A DNA stretch of 64,000 bases from Haematobia irritans (GCF_050003625.1 NC_134398.1:112506145-112570144), one strand, 5' to 3'; positions 10,457 through 21,565 are shown, numbered from the stretch's first letter. Numbers and translations: made by a program. The notes: generated by a model not told the origin, from the sequence alone.

Positions 10457-11202
10457 GAGGCACAGTCCCAGGAGGGGAATAGGCAATGGGATCATTAGCG
10501 TAGCTAGACAATTTTCCTAGGGGGGGGGGGGGGCTATAGCCCACTAGCTGAAAATTTATAGACTGAACTATAGGTTCAATTAATGTTTTATTTCATAAAA
10601 ATGAATAACAATATAGGCATCACAATAACTCGACAATTAATTTATAATAAGGCAACTAAAAGTAGTTCCACACTTTTTTTTTTGGGAGTTGTTCCAATGT
10701 CACAACTTTAAAAGCACTTCCAAAAATGGCCTCACAAAGAAGTTAATTATTTTAACTACACAGGAAGTTTTTTTACTTCATTTTTTTCATATTTTAATGC
10801 GTAATTTTTTGTTTTCTTTTAAAAAAAGGTAAGAATAAATAAAATTGTACAAATTATTAAAATTTTGCCACAAAATTGCTAAATTCATTATAGAAATTTT
10901 TATAGAATTTATGAAAATATTCGAGGGAAAACGTTTCAAACAAGAGTTAGAATGCATTAAAAATCATAAAAAATAGTTATTTGGGAAAATATAACAAAAT
11001 TTTTTAATTCACATTCAAAACACTGAATTTGGATCACAACTTAAGAAGTGATGCAAATTCATTGCAACGGCTGTTGAAACGGTGGACATTCGTTCTATGA
11101 CAATTTCATATTACATTCATCGCTTCTCCGTTAGAAGATTTTCACTTCTTTTTGGCTATGCTTTTTTGCAGCATTATTAAGATATTAATTTATGAAAGAA
11201 TA
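10457..11202. other. Non-coding interval
   Basis: It contains a G-run of 13 near 10520 next to a 'gtagctagacaattttcctag' stretch like the G-rich element ends near 26290 and 38360. The rest is AT-rich with no gene or repeat that I can define. Confidence 0.5.
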
Positions 11203-11216
11203 GAATAAATCAGGGA

Positions 11217-11345
11217 TCCGGAGCGGTCCATTTTTTTCGCTCCGCTCCCGCTCCGGAGAAAAAAACCGCTCCGCTCCTCGCTCCGCTCCGAGAAAAAAAA
11301 AATTGCTCCGCTCCGCTCCACGCTCCGCTCCGCTCCTCTTCGAGA
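11217..11345. repeat. CGCTCC subterminal array, left end of hAT element
   Basis: This is a dense run of CGCTCC/CTCCGCTCC motifs separated by short A/T runs, a GC-rich island in AT-rich DNA. It mirrors the array at 14459-14598. Confidence 0.85.
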
Positions 11346-11399
11346 AAATTATAGTACAAACATTGTATTCAATTGAGTTTTATTTTATTTAGAAAAATC

Positions 11400-12025
11400 G
11401 GGCGGTACATATATGGGAGCTATAGCTAAATCTGAACCAATTTCGATGATTTTTTGCACATATAGTTAGTGCTATAGAAGATTACATTTCGCAAACTTTG
11501 AGTAAGATCGCTTGATAAATAAGGGTTTTATGACCTAATTTGACAAAATCGGGCGATACATATATATGGGACCTATATCTAAATCTGAACCGATTTCGAT
11601 GAAATTTTCAGACTTAAAGGGTGATACAGAAGATTATTTTGTGCTAAATTTGACGACGATCGGTTAGTAAAAAAAGTGCAACGTGACCCCATTTGTCGAA
11701 ATCGGGCAATACATATATATGGGAGCTATATCTAAATTTGATCCGATTTCTTCCAAATTCAATATCGTTCGTCCTTGTGCCCAAAAAAAAACTCCCTGTA
11801 CCAAATTTCATCAAAATCGGTTAATAATTGCGACCGAAATCCTGTGAACAACAAATACATGGACAGACGGACGGACGGACGCCAAGCGCTAGATCGACTC
11901 AGGAGGTGATTCTGAGTCGATCGGTATATATTTTATGGGGTCTAAAATCAAAATTTCTTGTAGGCACATTTTTTGGCAGATCAAACTTGTTACACCCTAA
12001 CCACTATGTGGTTTAGGGTATAATG
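11400..12025 (+). repeat. 153-bp-unit repeat element, subfamily 0
   Basis: Three diverged units begin at the landmark 'tatatggga' with GGG at 11415, 11568 and 11721, spacing exactly 153 and 153 bp. The tail has 'cagacggacggacgga', a 'gatcgactcagg' segment and a closing hairpin (accctaaccactatgtggtttagggt) near 11993-12021. It has the same plan as the elements at 12517, 26337, 60161 and 61976 but a different sequence. Confidence 0.7.
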
Positions 12026-12516
12026 ACTTTAAAACAATGTGTTGAAATATTTTATTAATTTTGAAGATTTCTTCAGAAATATTAAATCCATTTTGACTTC
12101 ATTAAAGGAAGCATTCTAGGAAGCATATGTTAATTTTATATTTTTTTATATTTTTTTCGTCAGTTGTTATCAAAATCCTTTAAAAACGAGTTAACGAGTT
12201 ATTTTTTTTCCATATTAAGACTTGACTTCCAGTAGAAATTATGCTATGTTTCAAGTAAAAAGCGTCTTTAAAATAAAGTGTTGAAAAACATGTCTTATTT
12301 TTTAACGATTTTTTGCTTTGTAGGCAAGATGCAAAAAGGAAACAAATTTAAAGACAATTTTATTAATTTTAAAGAATTTTTCTTAATTATTAAAGTCACG
12401 TTGACCTTACCTCAAAAATTTTATCTTTCATGTTATGATACACATTTTTAAGTAAAATCACTTAATTATAAGGACATTACAACTTCATTCAAAAGTTTAT
12501 TGCCTTTTGGACAAGA
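12026..12516. other. AT-rich interval inside the hAT element
   Basis: I see no gene. The stretch has several phrases of the type 'ttaattttgaagattt..tcag' and 'ttttacttaa', which may be decayed native sequence of the hAT element. Confidence 0.4.
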
Positions 12517-14030
12517 AAACAAGTATATACAGCACTAAGTTCGGCCGGGCCGAACCTTAAATACCCACCACCATGAACCAAATATTAGGGTTTCCTTTGA
12601 AATTTTAGGAGGGCTTGAGGACTTGAGGACACTTCCCGAAGATAAATTTAAAGATTTCACCTATGAGGACTATATCAGATTCTGGATTTATAAGAACCAT
12701 TTTTGTTTGAGTTTTAGAGGAATCATTAACATCTCTTGTAAGTGTGCAAGAAAATTATAAAATAACGTCTTGATTTGAAATCTTAAATATGTAGAAGTCA
12801 AATCTGGAAATTTTACATTGAGTTTCAAGCAATTCAAGTGAAGTCGGTCTATATGGAGGCATTACCAAATGGACCGAGCCTAAAATACCAGAATATTTAC
12901 AATTTCAGGCAAATCAGATAAAAATTACGGTTTCTAGAAACCCAAGGAGTTAAATCGGGAGATCGTTCTTATGGGGGCTATACTAAAACATGGACCGCTA
13001 CTCACCGTTTTCGGCACACCTCTTTATGACCCGAAAATATCTCTAGATTTCCAATTTCAGGCAAATAGGATAAAAACTTCGGATTCTAGAAGCCCAAGAA
13101 GTAAAATCGGGAAATCGGTCTATATGGGGGCTATACCAAAATATGGACCGATACTCACCATTTTTTCAGCACACCTCTTTATGGTCCGAAAATACCCCTA
13201 GATTTCCAATTTCAGACAAATTGGATAAAAAATACGCTTTCTATTAGCCCAAGACCCCAAATCGGGAGGTCGTTTTATATGGGGACCATACCAAAACATG
13301 GACCGATACTCACAATTTTTGGCACACGTATTTGTGGTCCTACAATACCTCTAGATTTCCAATTTCAGGTAAATTGAATAAAAACTGCGGTTTCTATAAG
13401 CCCAAGAAATAAAATCGGGAGATCGGTCTATATGGGGGCTATACCAAAATATGGACCGATACTTAAAATTTTTGGCACACGTATTTGTGGTCCTACAATA
13501 CCTCTAGATTTCCAATTTCAGGTAAATTGAATAAAAACTGCGGTTTCTATAAGCCCAAGAAGTAAAATCGGGAGATCGGTCTATATGGGGGCTATACCAA
13601 AACATGGACCGATACTCACCATTTTTGGCACACCTCTTTACGGTCATAAAATACCTCCAGATTTCAAATTTCAAGCAAATTGGATAAAAAATACGATTTC
13701 TATAAGCCCAAGACCCCAAATCGGGAGGTCGGTTTATATGGGGACTATATCAAAACCTGGACCGATATAACCCATCTTCGAACTTGACCTGCCTGCAGAC
13801 AAAAGACGAGGTTATGCAAAATTTCAGCACGATTGCTTCATTATTGAAGACTGTAGCGTGATTACAACAGACAGACGGACAGACGGACATCGTTATATCG
13901 TCTTAGAATTTCTCCCTGATCAAGAATATATATACTTTATATAGTCGGAAATCGATATTTCGATGTGTTACAAACGGAATGACAAACTTATTATACCCCC
14001 GTCACCATTCTATGGTGATGGGTATAAAAA
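12517..14030 (+). repeat. 153-bp-unit repeat element, subfamily 1
   Basis: The head is AAACAAGTATATACAGCAC followed by the palindrome TTCGGCCGGGCCGAA. The body has tandem units with 'tatatgggg' at 13121, 13276, 13429, 13582 and 13735 (spacing 155, 153, 153, 153). The tail has 'cagacagacggacagacgg', 'tatatactttatatagtcgg' and a hairpin ending GGGTATAAAAA. ORFs of 60-76 codons in it are by-products of the repeat. No enzyme gene is seen, so how it moves is unknown. Confidence 0.75.
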
Positions 14031-14458
14031 ACTTTATTTTAGAGAAATGCGTCTTCCATGTTAAGCAAAATTTGCATTCTTATTCTAAGGACATGGAATC
14101 TTTGACTTCACGACAATATTTTTTTTCAGTGTAGAAAACTAAAAAATTAAATATAAATAAGATCGTTTAATTGCATTTATTTGACGTTCATTACAAACAT
14201 CTTTGTAGTAATACGGGATGAAATTGATCGAAAGTACTGTTGTTACTTTTACAACACATACTAGATATATATTTTGACATTTGCCGTTTTTGAAAACAAT
14301 TACTAAAAAACACGTTGTGTTTTCCCCAATGTACGTACGTACAAAAATACATATCGTACATTTTAAACGTTTACTCACACTACGCTAAGTACTAGCTAAA
14401 TTTGAAATTACCTACACAGTGTAATTTCAAAGTTACACATTTCATTCAAGCAATATTT

Positions 14459-14598
14459 TACTCGGAGCGGAGCGGTTTTTCATTTGGAAACCGCTCCGCT
14501 CCCGCTCCGCTCCGGATTTTAGAAATGCCGCTCCCGCTCCGGCAAAAAAAGGGCTTGCTCCGCTCCGCTCCACGCTCCGATCCGCTCCGCTCCGGATC
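14459..14598. repeat. CGCTCC subterminal array, right end of hAT element
   Basis: Repeated CCGCTCC/GGAGCGG motifs run into the terminal GGATCCCTG. Translations through this run (67-68 codons on both strands) are not genes. Confidence 0.85.
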
Positions 14599-14804
14599 CC
14601 TGGTATAAATTACTATTTTTTTAATTAAATTGACGAAACATTTGTTAGGAAAAGATCGCAACTCTAATTATTGTAGAAACATAAAAGTACACAACAAAAA
14701 TATACAGTAGATAACGGATATAAGCACATTACACATAAGAAAAAACGCATACATGAAATATTTGCGAAAAATGGAAGAGATCGAACGATTTACCGGGTTA
14801 AGGT

Positions 14805-15018
14805 GAGTACTATGTTCGGGGTTTTCACCAAAACACTAAACTAAAACTACAAAAATATGTATGAGGACGATTATATTTTGATCCAGTCTTACCAAATAAT
14901 GGAAGGAAAAGATCAAAGGAATTGATTGCAAATAATTTTATATTTCTATATTAATTAATTAAAAAAAGTAACCGTGAAAACAAGTTGGTTTTCAGCTTGA
15001 AAACTGAACATAGTACTC
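14805..15018. mobile_element. MITE with GAGTACTATGTTC inverted ends, copy 1
   Basis: It starts GAGTACTATGTTCGGGGTTTTC and ends with the inverse GAACATAGTACTC. A near-identical relative is at 22739-22951 and a more distant one with GAGTACTAAGTTC ends at 59928-60122. It is 214 bp long and has no ORF. Confidence 0.75.
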
Positions 15019-15027
15019 AGCTTTACT

Positions 15028-15310
15028 CGTAGTTTAATACTCGAACCAAACGCGTATACGACAAGTATTGACGTATCATTAAAATGCAAATAAAAAGAAA
15101 TTAAGTGCACGAAATAAATTTCCATAAAGGGGAAAATATAATTTTTTTGTTGTTGCTTAAAATTTAACATTGTTTCATTAAGAACATTAAGTTATTCATT
15201 TAAAAAATAAAAACGACAATCAAGAAAAAAATTACAAACATGTATGGAACTAACATGTGGTATGACGCAAGCCAATTTCCTATCTTCCTAGAGTTTATTG
15301 TCTTTGCTTG
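15028..15310. repeat. Diverged copy of the hAT-type MITE found at 16150-16503
   Basis: It shares 'aatactcgaaccaaacgcg', 'gaaataaatttccataaag', 'aatttaacattgtttcatt' and 'ggtatgacgcaagccaat' in the same order as the 16150-16503 MITE. Its left terminus is missing or overwritten by the MITE ending at 15018. Confidence 0.65.
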
Positions 15311-15950
15311 TGCATTATAGAAGAATTCAGTTATACAGTAGCTGTTGTCACGTGATGTAAGGTCAATGCAATAAAGGAAAATAAAGGTATAGAATATTGT
15401 GGATTTTGTTGCATTTTTTTGAGAAATTTATTAGTGTACTTTTAGCGATGATATGTACGACGGCGAAATGATAATTGGTAAGTTAGATAACTGTCATTGA
15501 AAGGAAATTACATTGAAATTATTTTTTGAAACCAATTTGATAATTTTTTTTATGTTTACATATATATTTAATTTCGGATTAATCCCAGATGAATTTGGAA
15601 AATTTTGTATTTCTTTTAACAAGAATATTAAGTTCTTTATGTCCTTCACATCGGCAAAAACACATACGCGCAAAAAAATTCGTTCGTTTCTCATTTGCTT
15701 TTCGCTGTAAGGAAGTATATTTAGAAGAAAAGTATATACTGTTTGTGATAAACGTTTATTCTTTTGCAGGATGTAAAAACAATCTTATAAAGACAAACTC
15801 AAAAAACATTGTTTTCTTGCTAATTGCATTTTCCCTTACATCTTTCTCACATCCACGAGGTTTTTTTAATTCTTAACACCTTTTCCTGTAATACCAACAA
15901 TGTAGAAGAAATTATACGATTTTACAAATTTTAATTTTTTTTTTTACCTT

Positions 15951-16023
15951 TCGCCTGGACGGAGAATCGAACCGCGGACCATGCACTTTGTAAGCCAACA
16001 CACTAACCACTGAGCTATGTACC
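15951..16023 (-). ncRNA. tRNA-like module B, copy 2
   Basis: On minus it has the A box TAGCTCAGTGG and the B box GGTTCGATTC, with the CTTACAA loop, as in copy 1. A run of T follows closely on the minus side. It is a degenerate tRNA-Val-like Pol III promoter. Confidence 0.55.
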
Positions 16024-16137
16024 TGTTATGGTCATCAATAGATAAATATCCATATAAGTTATATTTATATAGCATAGCATGCGGCGCCCACGAACCAAAT
16101 AAACAAAGTTTATTTAACAGAAATAAACATTTAGTTT

Positions 16138-16571
16138 GGCACCGTGGAGCAAAGATTATAGAAGAGGAAGATGGGAGATTGGCTACTGAGCACATCAAAC
16201 CATTTACCACATTAGTTTAATATTCGAACCAAACGCGTATACGACAAGTATTGACATAGAATTAAAATGAAAATAAAAAGAAATTAAGAGCACGAAATAA
16301 ATTTCCATAAAGGGGAAAATTTAATTTTTTTTTTGCTGCCTAAAATTTAACATTGTTTCATTAAGAAAATTACATTGTTTATTTAAAAAATAATAACGAA
16401 AAACAACTAAAAGATTACAAACATGTATTAAACTAATCTGGTAAATGCAACATTTGGTATGACGCAAGCCAATCTCCCATCTTCCTCAAATCTATAATCT
16501 TTGCCGTGGAGCTGTGGTCGCTACGTCCGACTTGCATGCCAAGGGTCGTGGGTTCGATCCCTGCTTCGACC
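16138..16571 (+). ncRNA. tRNA-like module A, copy 2, split by a MITE
   Basis: The module starts GGCACCGTGGAG, is interrupted at 16150-16503, and resumes with the repeated CCGTGGAG and the B box GGGTTCGATCC, ending in CGACC and a T-run. The insertion falls in the A box, so Pol III transcription from this copy should be lost. Confidence 0.6.
16150..16503. mobile_element. hAT-type MITE (354 bp) with perfect 8-bp duplication
   Basis: The ends are CAAAGATTATAGA and its inverse TCTATAATCTTTG, with inverted similarity continuing for over 30 bp (GAGGAAGATGGGAGATTGGC inside both). The 8-mer CCGTGGAG flanks it at 16142-16149 and 16504-16511. There is no ORF. An 8-bp duplication and CA start fit the hAT superfamily. 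Confidence 0.88.
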
Positions 16572-16896
16572 AAAGTTTTTTTTTACATATATTCCAGATA
16601 TGTTCGGAAGATTCCGAAAAAATGTTCAACATTACATTGTAGTATATTAAATTTTGAACTGTAAAATGTGTCTTATTAAAGACCTAAAGTTAGAAAAGAA
16701 CAGTGTTTGATATAAACGAAATGGACTGTGTTGTTGTTTCAAAAATAACTTTTTGTTATTGAAAATATAAAAATTTTGTAACAAACAAATTTTTTTGGTG
16801 ATAAAAGTTTAAAATATTCGAAGCAATTCAAAAAACTCTAACAAAAGAAAAAGTTTTCGGTACACGTTTTCCAAACGTTTTTTTTCTTTGCGTGTA

Positions 16897-17512
16897 TTAA
16901 TCTATATAAGCATTTTATAAAAAATAAATCTATATAAAAAAGGAAAATACACAAACATCAAAATGTCGGGCTAATCAGACAGAAAGTATAGATGTTAAAA
17001 AAATATAATGTGTCGGATATATAAAACAAACATAAACTGCCATAAATTACGACGGGCGCAATTTTAAATGACCACTACTATACAACAGATGACAGGAATA
17101 GCTGGACAATTACGAATATTGTTTCTATAGAAGTAAAATGGTGAAACATCGATTTATAAATGGTTTATCAGTTATGGACATTAGAGACCAATAAGTTAAT
17201 GTAATGAATTTCGAGTGGCTTTGATGAAACAAAATTTCTCCCAAAAGACCGGCTCAGATGGCACGTTGGCAGAGGTTTAATTTAAAATTACAACTTCCAA
17301 GGACATCGGGTGTATATGGAGATTTCTCAAGTAATTATCTCCATATACAAATCTAGGCCGACGGAAAATTTATGCATTTATATATGCAAATCAAATAATT
17401 CTAAATTCAAAATTTCTGACAAATCTTTTGAAAATTTTAGACTAGGAAAATTTTCTTAAAACAAATCAAAAATTAGTTTTATATGTAGGTGCGATATCAC
17501 AACATTGTTCCG
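16897..17512. other. Non-coding interval
   Basis: I see no gene, RNA or defined repeat. It is AT-rich, with a small local inverted segment around 17300-17350 ('ggagatttctcaagtaattatctccatata'). Confidence 0.5.
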
Positions 17513-17977
17513 TAGAGGTGTGCACGTGACACGACATTGTCGTAACTCACGCGTGAGTCGTGAGTCACGCTGATGGCAACGGCGTGAGTGTGCGTGATTA
17601 ACAAACCAAATGTCGTTCGTGAGTCTCGACATTAATTTCTTCAATAGTGTGCGTGAGTAACGAATTTGGGAAAAATTCACTCACGAAAAAAATTCCGCCC
17701 ACGGATATAAAACGCTTACGAGTTGAATTCATTTACAATTTTAGTGATACCTGGGATGTAAAGAGTGTTATAACGCTCTCGATTTTTATCATGCTCATGT
17801 TTTTATACACGTCCGTCCCTAAGGTAAATTACTCAAAAAATTATTCGTGTCACGACATTTTTCGTGAGTCACAACATTTTCGTGCGTGAGCGTGAATCCT
17901 ACCAAATAATATGCGTTAGTAAGATTTTTCCGGCGTGAGTGTACGTGAGTAAAATATTAATCACGTGCATACCTCTA
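17513..17977. mobile_element. hAT-like MITE with CGTGAGT repeats (465 bp)
   Basis: The left end TAGAGGTGTGCACGTGA faces the right end TCACGTGCATACCTCTA, inverted with one mismatch. The interior has many CGTGAGT/ACTCACG motifs near both ends, like hAT subterminal repeats. Flanking 8-mers TTGTTCCG and TTGTCCGG are similar but imperfect. ORFs inside follow the repeats and are not supported as genes. Confidence 0.75.
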
Positions 17978-18294
17978 TTGTCCGGATTGACCCATCTTCG
18001 AACTCGACATGCCTGTTAGGTTCTACTGCTATATTGCCTTAAAATTCTCAAAAACGTTTGTTGTTAGCACCTAATTTTTTTTTATATTTATTTTCATAAT
18101 TTATTATGATTGTAAATCTTGTAATAAATAAATAAATATCATCATAAAATTTCACTCATATAAATACACTTTGAGTGGCCTGAAATCCAGTACTTCGTTT
18201 TTCGTTGTTCGATTAAAAGCCCTAATGGAATCTAATTTGTCGAAATATTTCTTTCGTTACAAAGATATGAAGTGTTTTTCAAATTTTGATTCGC
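17978..18294. other. Non-coding interval
   Basis: It contains a short stretch similar to the repeat-element phrase 'cccatcttcgaactcgacatgcctg' (also at 13770-13795), so part is a fragment of the 153-bp-unit family. Nothing else is recognised. Confidence 0.5.
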
Positions 18295-18385
18295 CGGAGT
18301 CGGAGTCGAGCAAAATTTCTACGACTCCGGCTCCGACTCCAGCAAAATCTTCAGACTCCGACTCCGGCTCCGACTCCACACGCTC
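18295..18385. repeat. CTCCGACTCCGG array
   Basis: This GC-rich run of (G)ACTCCGGCTCCGACTCC motifs in AT-rich DNA resembles the CGCTCC arrays of the 11211-14602 element in style. It may mark the end of another hAT-type element, but no partner end was found. Confidence 0.6.
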
Positions 18386-18817
18386 ACAAAAAATCGCTTC
18401 TGTAACATATACTCCCAAACATATTTTGCTTCAAGCATATACAATTTTGGGTATTGCCCAAACATTTATATGTTTGATCTCTTCCAATATATAATATGTT
18501 TGAAAGCATATTGGTCTAAACAATATATGTTTGGGTAGTCTAAGTTCCAAACATTTTGTATTTTTGCATCCAAATTCAATAATGTTGTCTTCCAAAAAAC
18601 AATATGTTATTATGTGAACATATAATATGTTTGGAAGCATTTTGCACCCAAAAATATTATATGCTTAAAACAAAAACTCCCAAACAATATTGTGCTCAAA
18701 ATTTTATTTATTTATTTATATATTTACAATCATAATGAATTATGAAAATAAACAGGTAATATAGGTGCTAACAACATAGGTTTTCGACCTGAATGCTCAA
18801 AATTTTGTTTCTGCCCA

Positions 18818-18990
18818 ATTGTATATTTCCCCACATCTTTCTCACTTCCACGAGATTTTTTAGTTCTTAGCACCTTTTTCTGTTATACAAACATTGTAGA
18901 AGAAATTATTCAATTGTATAATTTTTTTTATTTTAATTTTACCTTTTGCCGGACGGGGATTCGAACAGCGGACCACACAGTTTGTAAGGA
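18818..18990. mobile_element. Partial copy 3 of the tRNA-module TIR element
   Basis: It shares the segment 'cacatctttctcacttccac', 'ttagttcttagcaccttttt', 'aacattgtagaagaaattat' and the B-box half of module B ('ggattcgaacagcggacc'). It breaks off at about 18990 within module B. Confidence 0.7.
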
Positions 18991-19074
18991 TCAAAGAAGT
19001 AGCTGATCAATTGCCCAAGGAAAAATAAAATGTTAATTTTGTAATAACAAGCAACAACCACCAACTTAATTCAA

Positions 19075-20505
19075 TATCGCTCCCTGTTAAATAGCGCTCC
19101 AAGCTACTAAACAGATATATGTTTATAGGCTATTTCTAAATTAATATATGTTTGCATCCAAGCATATTATATTTACAAACATTTTATGTCCCAAACATAA
19201 TATGTTCTAACATATTAACATATATGTCCCAAACATGTTATGCTAGTTTATGAACATTATATGCTTGCACTCAAAAATATTGTGTTTAAAAATTTGTGTT
19301 CCAAACATATAATGTTTATAGCCAAACATATGAAAAACAGTCTTTTTCATCCGTTCACAGCCCTGCTAACAACTAAGGTTAAGCTTTCTAGGGTTAACTA
19401 GAATATTTAGTTTTTTTATTCAAACTGCAAAAACACAGTTGTCACATTGATTAATATAGCCTACTTTATTATTTCTGTAATTGTTTTCAGATACGAATTT
19501 GATGAGATACGTTTAACATACTTAAGAAATGTTGAATTCCTTACGTCACTTTATGAAATGCTCCAAAATTGGTAAGTTAAAAGTTAATATGAAGAATTTT
19601 AAAAAATATATATTTTTTATTAAATGGTGTTAATTTTTAACAATTTTCATGATTCCTTCCATTTTTTCAGAAAGATGAGTGAAAAATATACTTACGATGA
19701 ATGAACAACTGAGAATAAATAAAAATGTTAAAACTGCGAGTATGTGTAATGTATACGTTCCTCAACGTGGGCATAATTTTTATTCACAAAACCATTGTAT
19801 GGAGAACTTTCATCATAAATATTTATAATAAATTACTTTTGCTTAAAGAAAATTTACTTTTAATATATGAAGATTTTCCCCAATAGTATAAGGATTTGTT
19901 ATTCCTTTATTTTATTTATTTATTTACTTATTAGTACTCTTAGCACTACATGAAATACTTCTTATAATTAATTTAAAGTGCTAGTTATGCATGTTTGATA
20001 AATACGTTGAAGGTTACTTAATGGTAAAAAAGATTTAACAGTTTAAAAGAAATGTGTTAAAAAAGATTTAACAGTTTTAAAAAAAATGTGGTAATAAATT
20101 TACGAATACAATTTTTTTATTTAATTTGAAAATACAACTGTGTTGCTTCTAATCTGCAGCTGCATTGGCAAACTGTTCCAAAGACGCACAGTGTGTATCA
20201 AAAATTGTCTTTCAGATGTCAAGCATGTATACACGGACGAAACAGACTGTTTTTCATATATTTGGGTGTAAAAATTATATGTTTGGAACTCAAATTTTTT
20301 AACACAATATTTTTAAGTGCAAGCATATAATGTTCATAAACTAGCATAACATGTTTGGGACATATATGTTAATATATTAGAACATATTATGTTTGGGACA
20401 TAATTTTTTTATTTTAATATTATATGTGTGGATGTAAACATATAAAGTTTTGACATTTTGTATAAGCATATATATGTTTAGAAACTTCATAGAGAGCGAT
20501 AAGAA
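19075..20505. repeat. Long inverted repeat rich in CCAAACATAT (two ~260-bp arms, ~900-bp spacer)
   Basis: The left arm (about 19075-19343) and right arm (about 20245-20505) are inverted copies along their full length. Shared blocks are ACAGTCT/AGACTGT at the inner tips, the TAACATGTTTGGGACATATA-type blocks in the middle and ATCGCTC/GAGCGAT at the outer tips. More CCAAACAT phrases occur at 18410-18670 and 20930-21010. The spacer has no recognised gene. It could be a foldback or MITE-type transposon with captured filler. Confidence 0.75.
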
Positions 20506-21049
20506 AAACGATAAATATGGCGACGGAGATAGATAACGTAATACATATATAGATATTACAACAAAAGTGTAGGTTGTTGAGTACTCGTCCATGATTGCTT
20601 ATCGACTTACATTTTTTAAATAAACCTACATGCCTATTTCTATTCTAACACAATTATATTTCGTTTCGTTGCAAGCACACAAATGCTTAAAAACTGGAAT
20701 TACCTATTTGGAGCCTTAAACAAAGATATGCTTAGGGTAAGATATAACATGACTGCATAACGCAAACATTTTTCTTGTTTGAACAAATTCTGAAAATATA
20801 TATTCTTGAAGCAGAATATGGTTGGGAGTATATGTTACAGTCAATTTTTTTTTGAGGGTGTGGGTATACAATAGATTTTCCAGAACTTTGCATAGATAAG
20901 GGAGTATTGCAATGGGCCTATAGTTATTGGATATTGCCGAAACATTGTTATATTTGTGAACATATTATGTGTTTGGAAGCATTTTGAGCCCAGAAATATT
21001 ATATGCTTGGAAGAATTTTCTCCCAAAGAAGATTATGCTCAAAAAAATT
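20506..21049. other. Non-coding interval with CCAAACATAT-type phrases
   Basis: The last 100 bp repeat in direct orientation the segment at 18610-18670 ('gtttggaagcattttg', 'atattatatgctt'). Otherwise it is AT-rich without a gene. Confidence 0.5.
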
Positions 21050-21565
21050 ATTTCTGCCTTAGTGCATATTCCACGAGATTTTTTAGTTCTTAGCACCTTT
21101 TTCGGTAGTACAAACAATGTTGAAGAAATTATTCAATTTTATAAATTTGTAAAATTTTACCGTCGCCTGGACGGAGAATCGAACCGAGGACCATACAGTT
21201 TGTAAGCCAAAACACTATCCACTGGGCTACGTAGCTGTTATTGTCATCAATAGACAATTATCGTTATAAGTTATATTTATATAGCATAGCTTGCGGCGCT
21301 CACGAGCCGATCTAAACATAACAGGTTGGCTGATAAGTCCACGGACGCTATATCTCACAAACTAATTGACTTACAGACGTCAAATTTTGACACGAATCAT
21401 TTGAAGGTTGGTACTATATAAAAATAATATGCATTTAATACTAGCGACGCCATCTATGTGTCAGACCGGGGACTTATCAGCCAACCTGTTAATATACATT
21501 TGTTGGCCATGTGGGTTGTGGGTTCAATCCCTGCTGCGACCGAACACCAAATTTATTTTTACATA
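21050..21565. mobile_element. Copy 4 of the tRNA-module TIR element, interrupted by Himar-type elements
   Basis: From the left it has 'cacgagattttttagttctt', then module B on minus (21162-21236, B box and CTTACAAA loop recognisable), the GC-rich spacer 'gcttgcggcgctcacgagcc', a 169-bp mariner MITE, then the B-box half of module A on plus (21507-21545). The segment after module A (CGACCGAACACCAAA) is the same as in the SINE at 43095-43429. The right part is cut by Himar1. Confidence 0.7.
21321..21489. mobile_element. Himar1-derived mariner MITE (169 bp)
   Basis: Inverted ends ACAGGTTGGCTGATAAGTCC face each other and TA flanks both sides (21319-21320, 21490-21491). The inner part ('tctcacaaactaattgactt', 'atactagcgac') equals the 5' untranslated region of the Himar1 copy at 21566-22558. 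It is therefore a deletion derivative that lost the transposase gene and could be moved in trans. Confidence 0.93.

Larger units (their letters stand above)
11211..14602. mobile_element. Large non-autonomous hAT-type element with CGCTCC-rich ends
   Basis: The left end CAGGGATCCGGAGCGG (11211) is exactly repeated in inverse at the right end (CCGCTCCGGATCCCTG, ending 14602). Flanking 8-mers are GAATAAAT at 11203-11210 and GTATAAAT at 14603-14610, 7 of 8 matching. A CAGGG start and 8-bp duplication are hAT hallmarks. Both ends carry about 130 bp of CGCTCC/GGAGCG repeats, like the subterminal transposase-binding arrays of hAT elements. There is no transposase ORF. The interior holds two 153-bp-unit repeat elements, so the 3.4-kb length is partly due to later insertions. 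Two independent short elements sharing these ends would be the alternative, but the matching flanks argue against it. Confidence 0.75.
15667..16894. mobile_element. TA-flanked TIR element with divergent tRNA-like modules, copy 2 (inverted)
   Basis: This is an inverted copy of 5097-6006. The left end is CGCGCAAAAAAATTCG after TA at 15665-15666; the right end is TTTCTTTGCGTG followed by TA at 16895-16896. Module B lies on minus (15951-16023) and module A on plus (16138-16571). Module A is split by a 354-bp hAT-type MITE. Without that insertion and its duplication the copy is about 866 bp. The same divergent arrangement in both copies shows that it is a family trait. Confidence 0.75.

Noticed and set aside
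14402..14661. Overlapping Arg/Ser/Pro-rich ORFs on both strands
   Set aside because: They are translations of the CGCTCC subterminal repeats of the hAT-type element.
17456..17889. ORFs of 74-80 codons
   Set aside because: They overlap the CGTGAGT-rich MITE at 17513-17977 and its edges and have no recognised domain.
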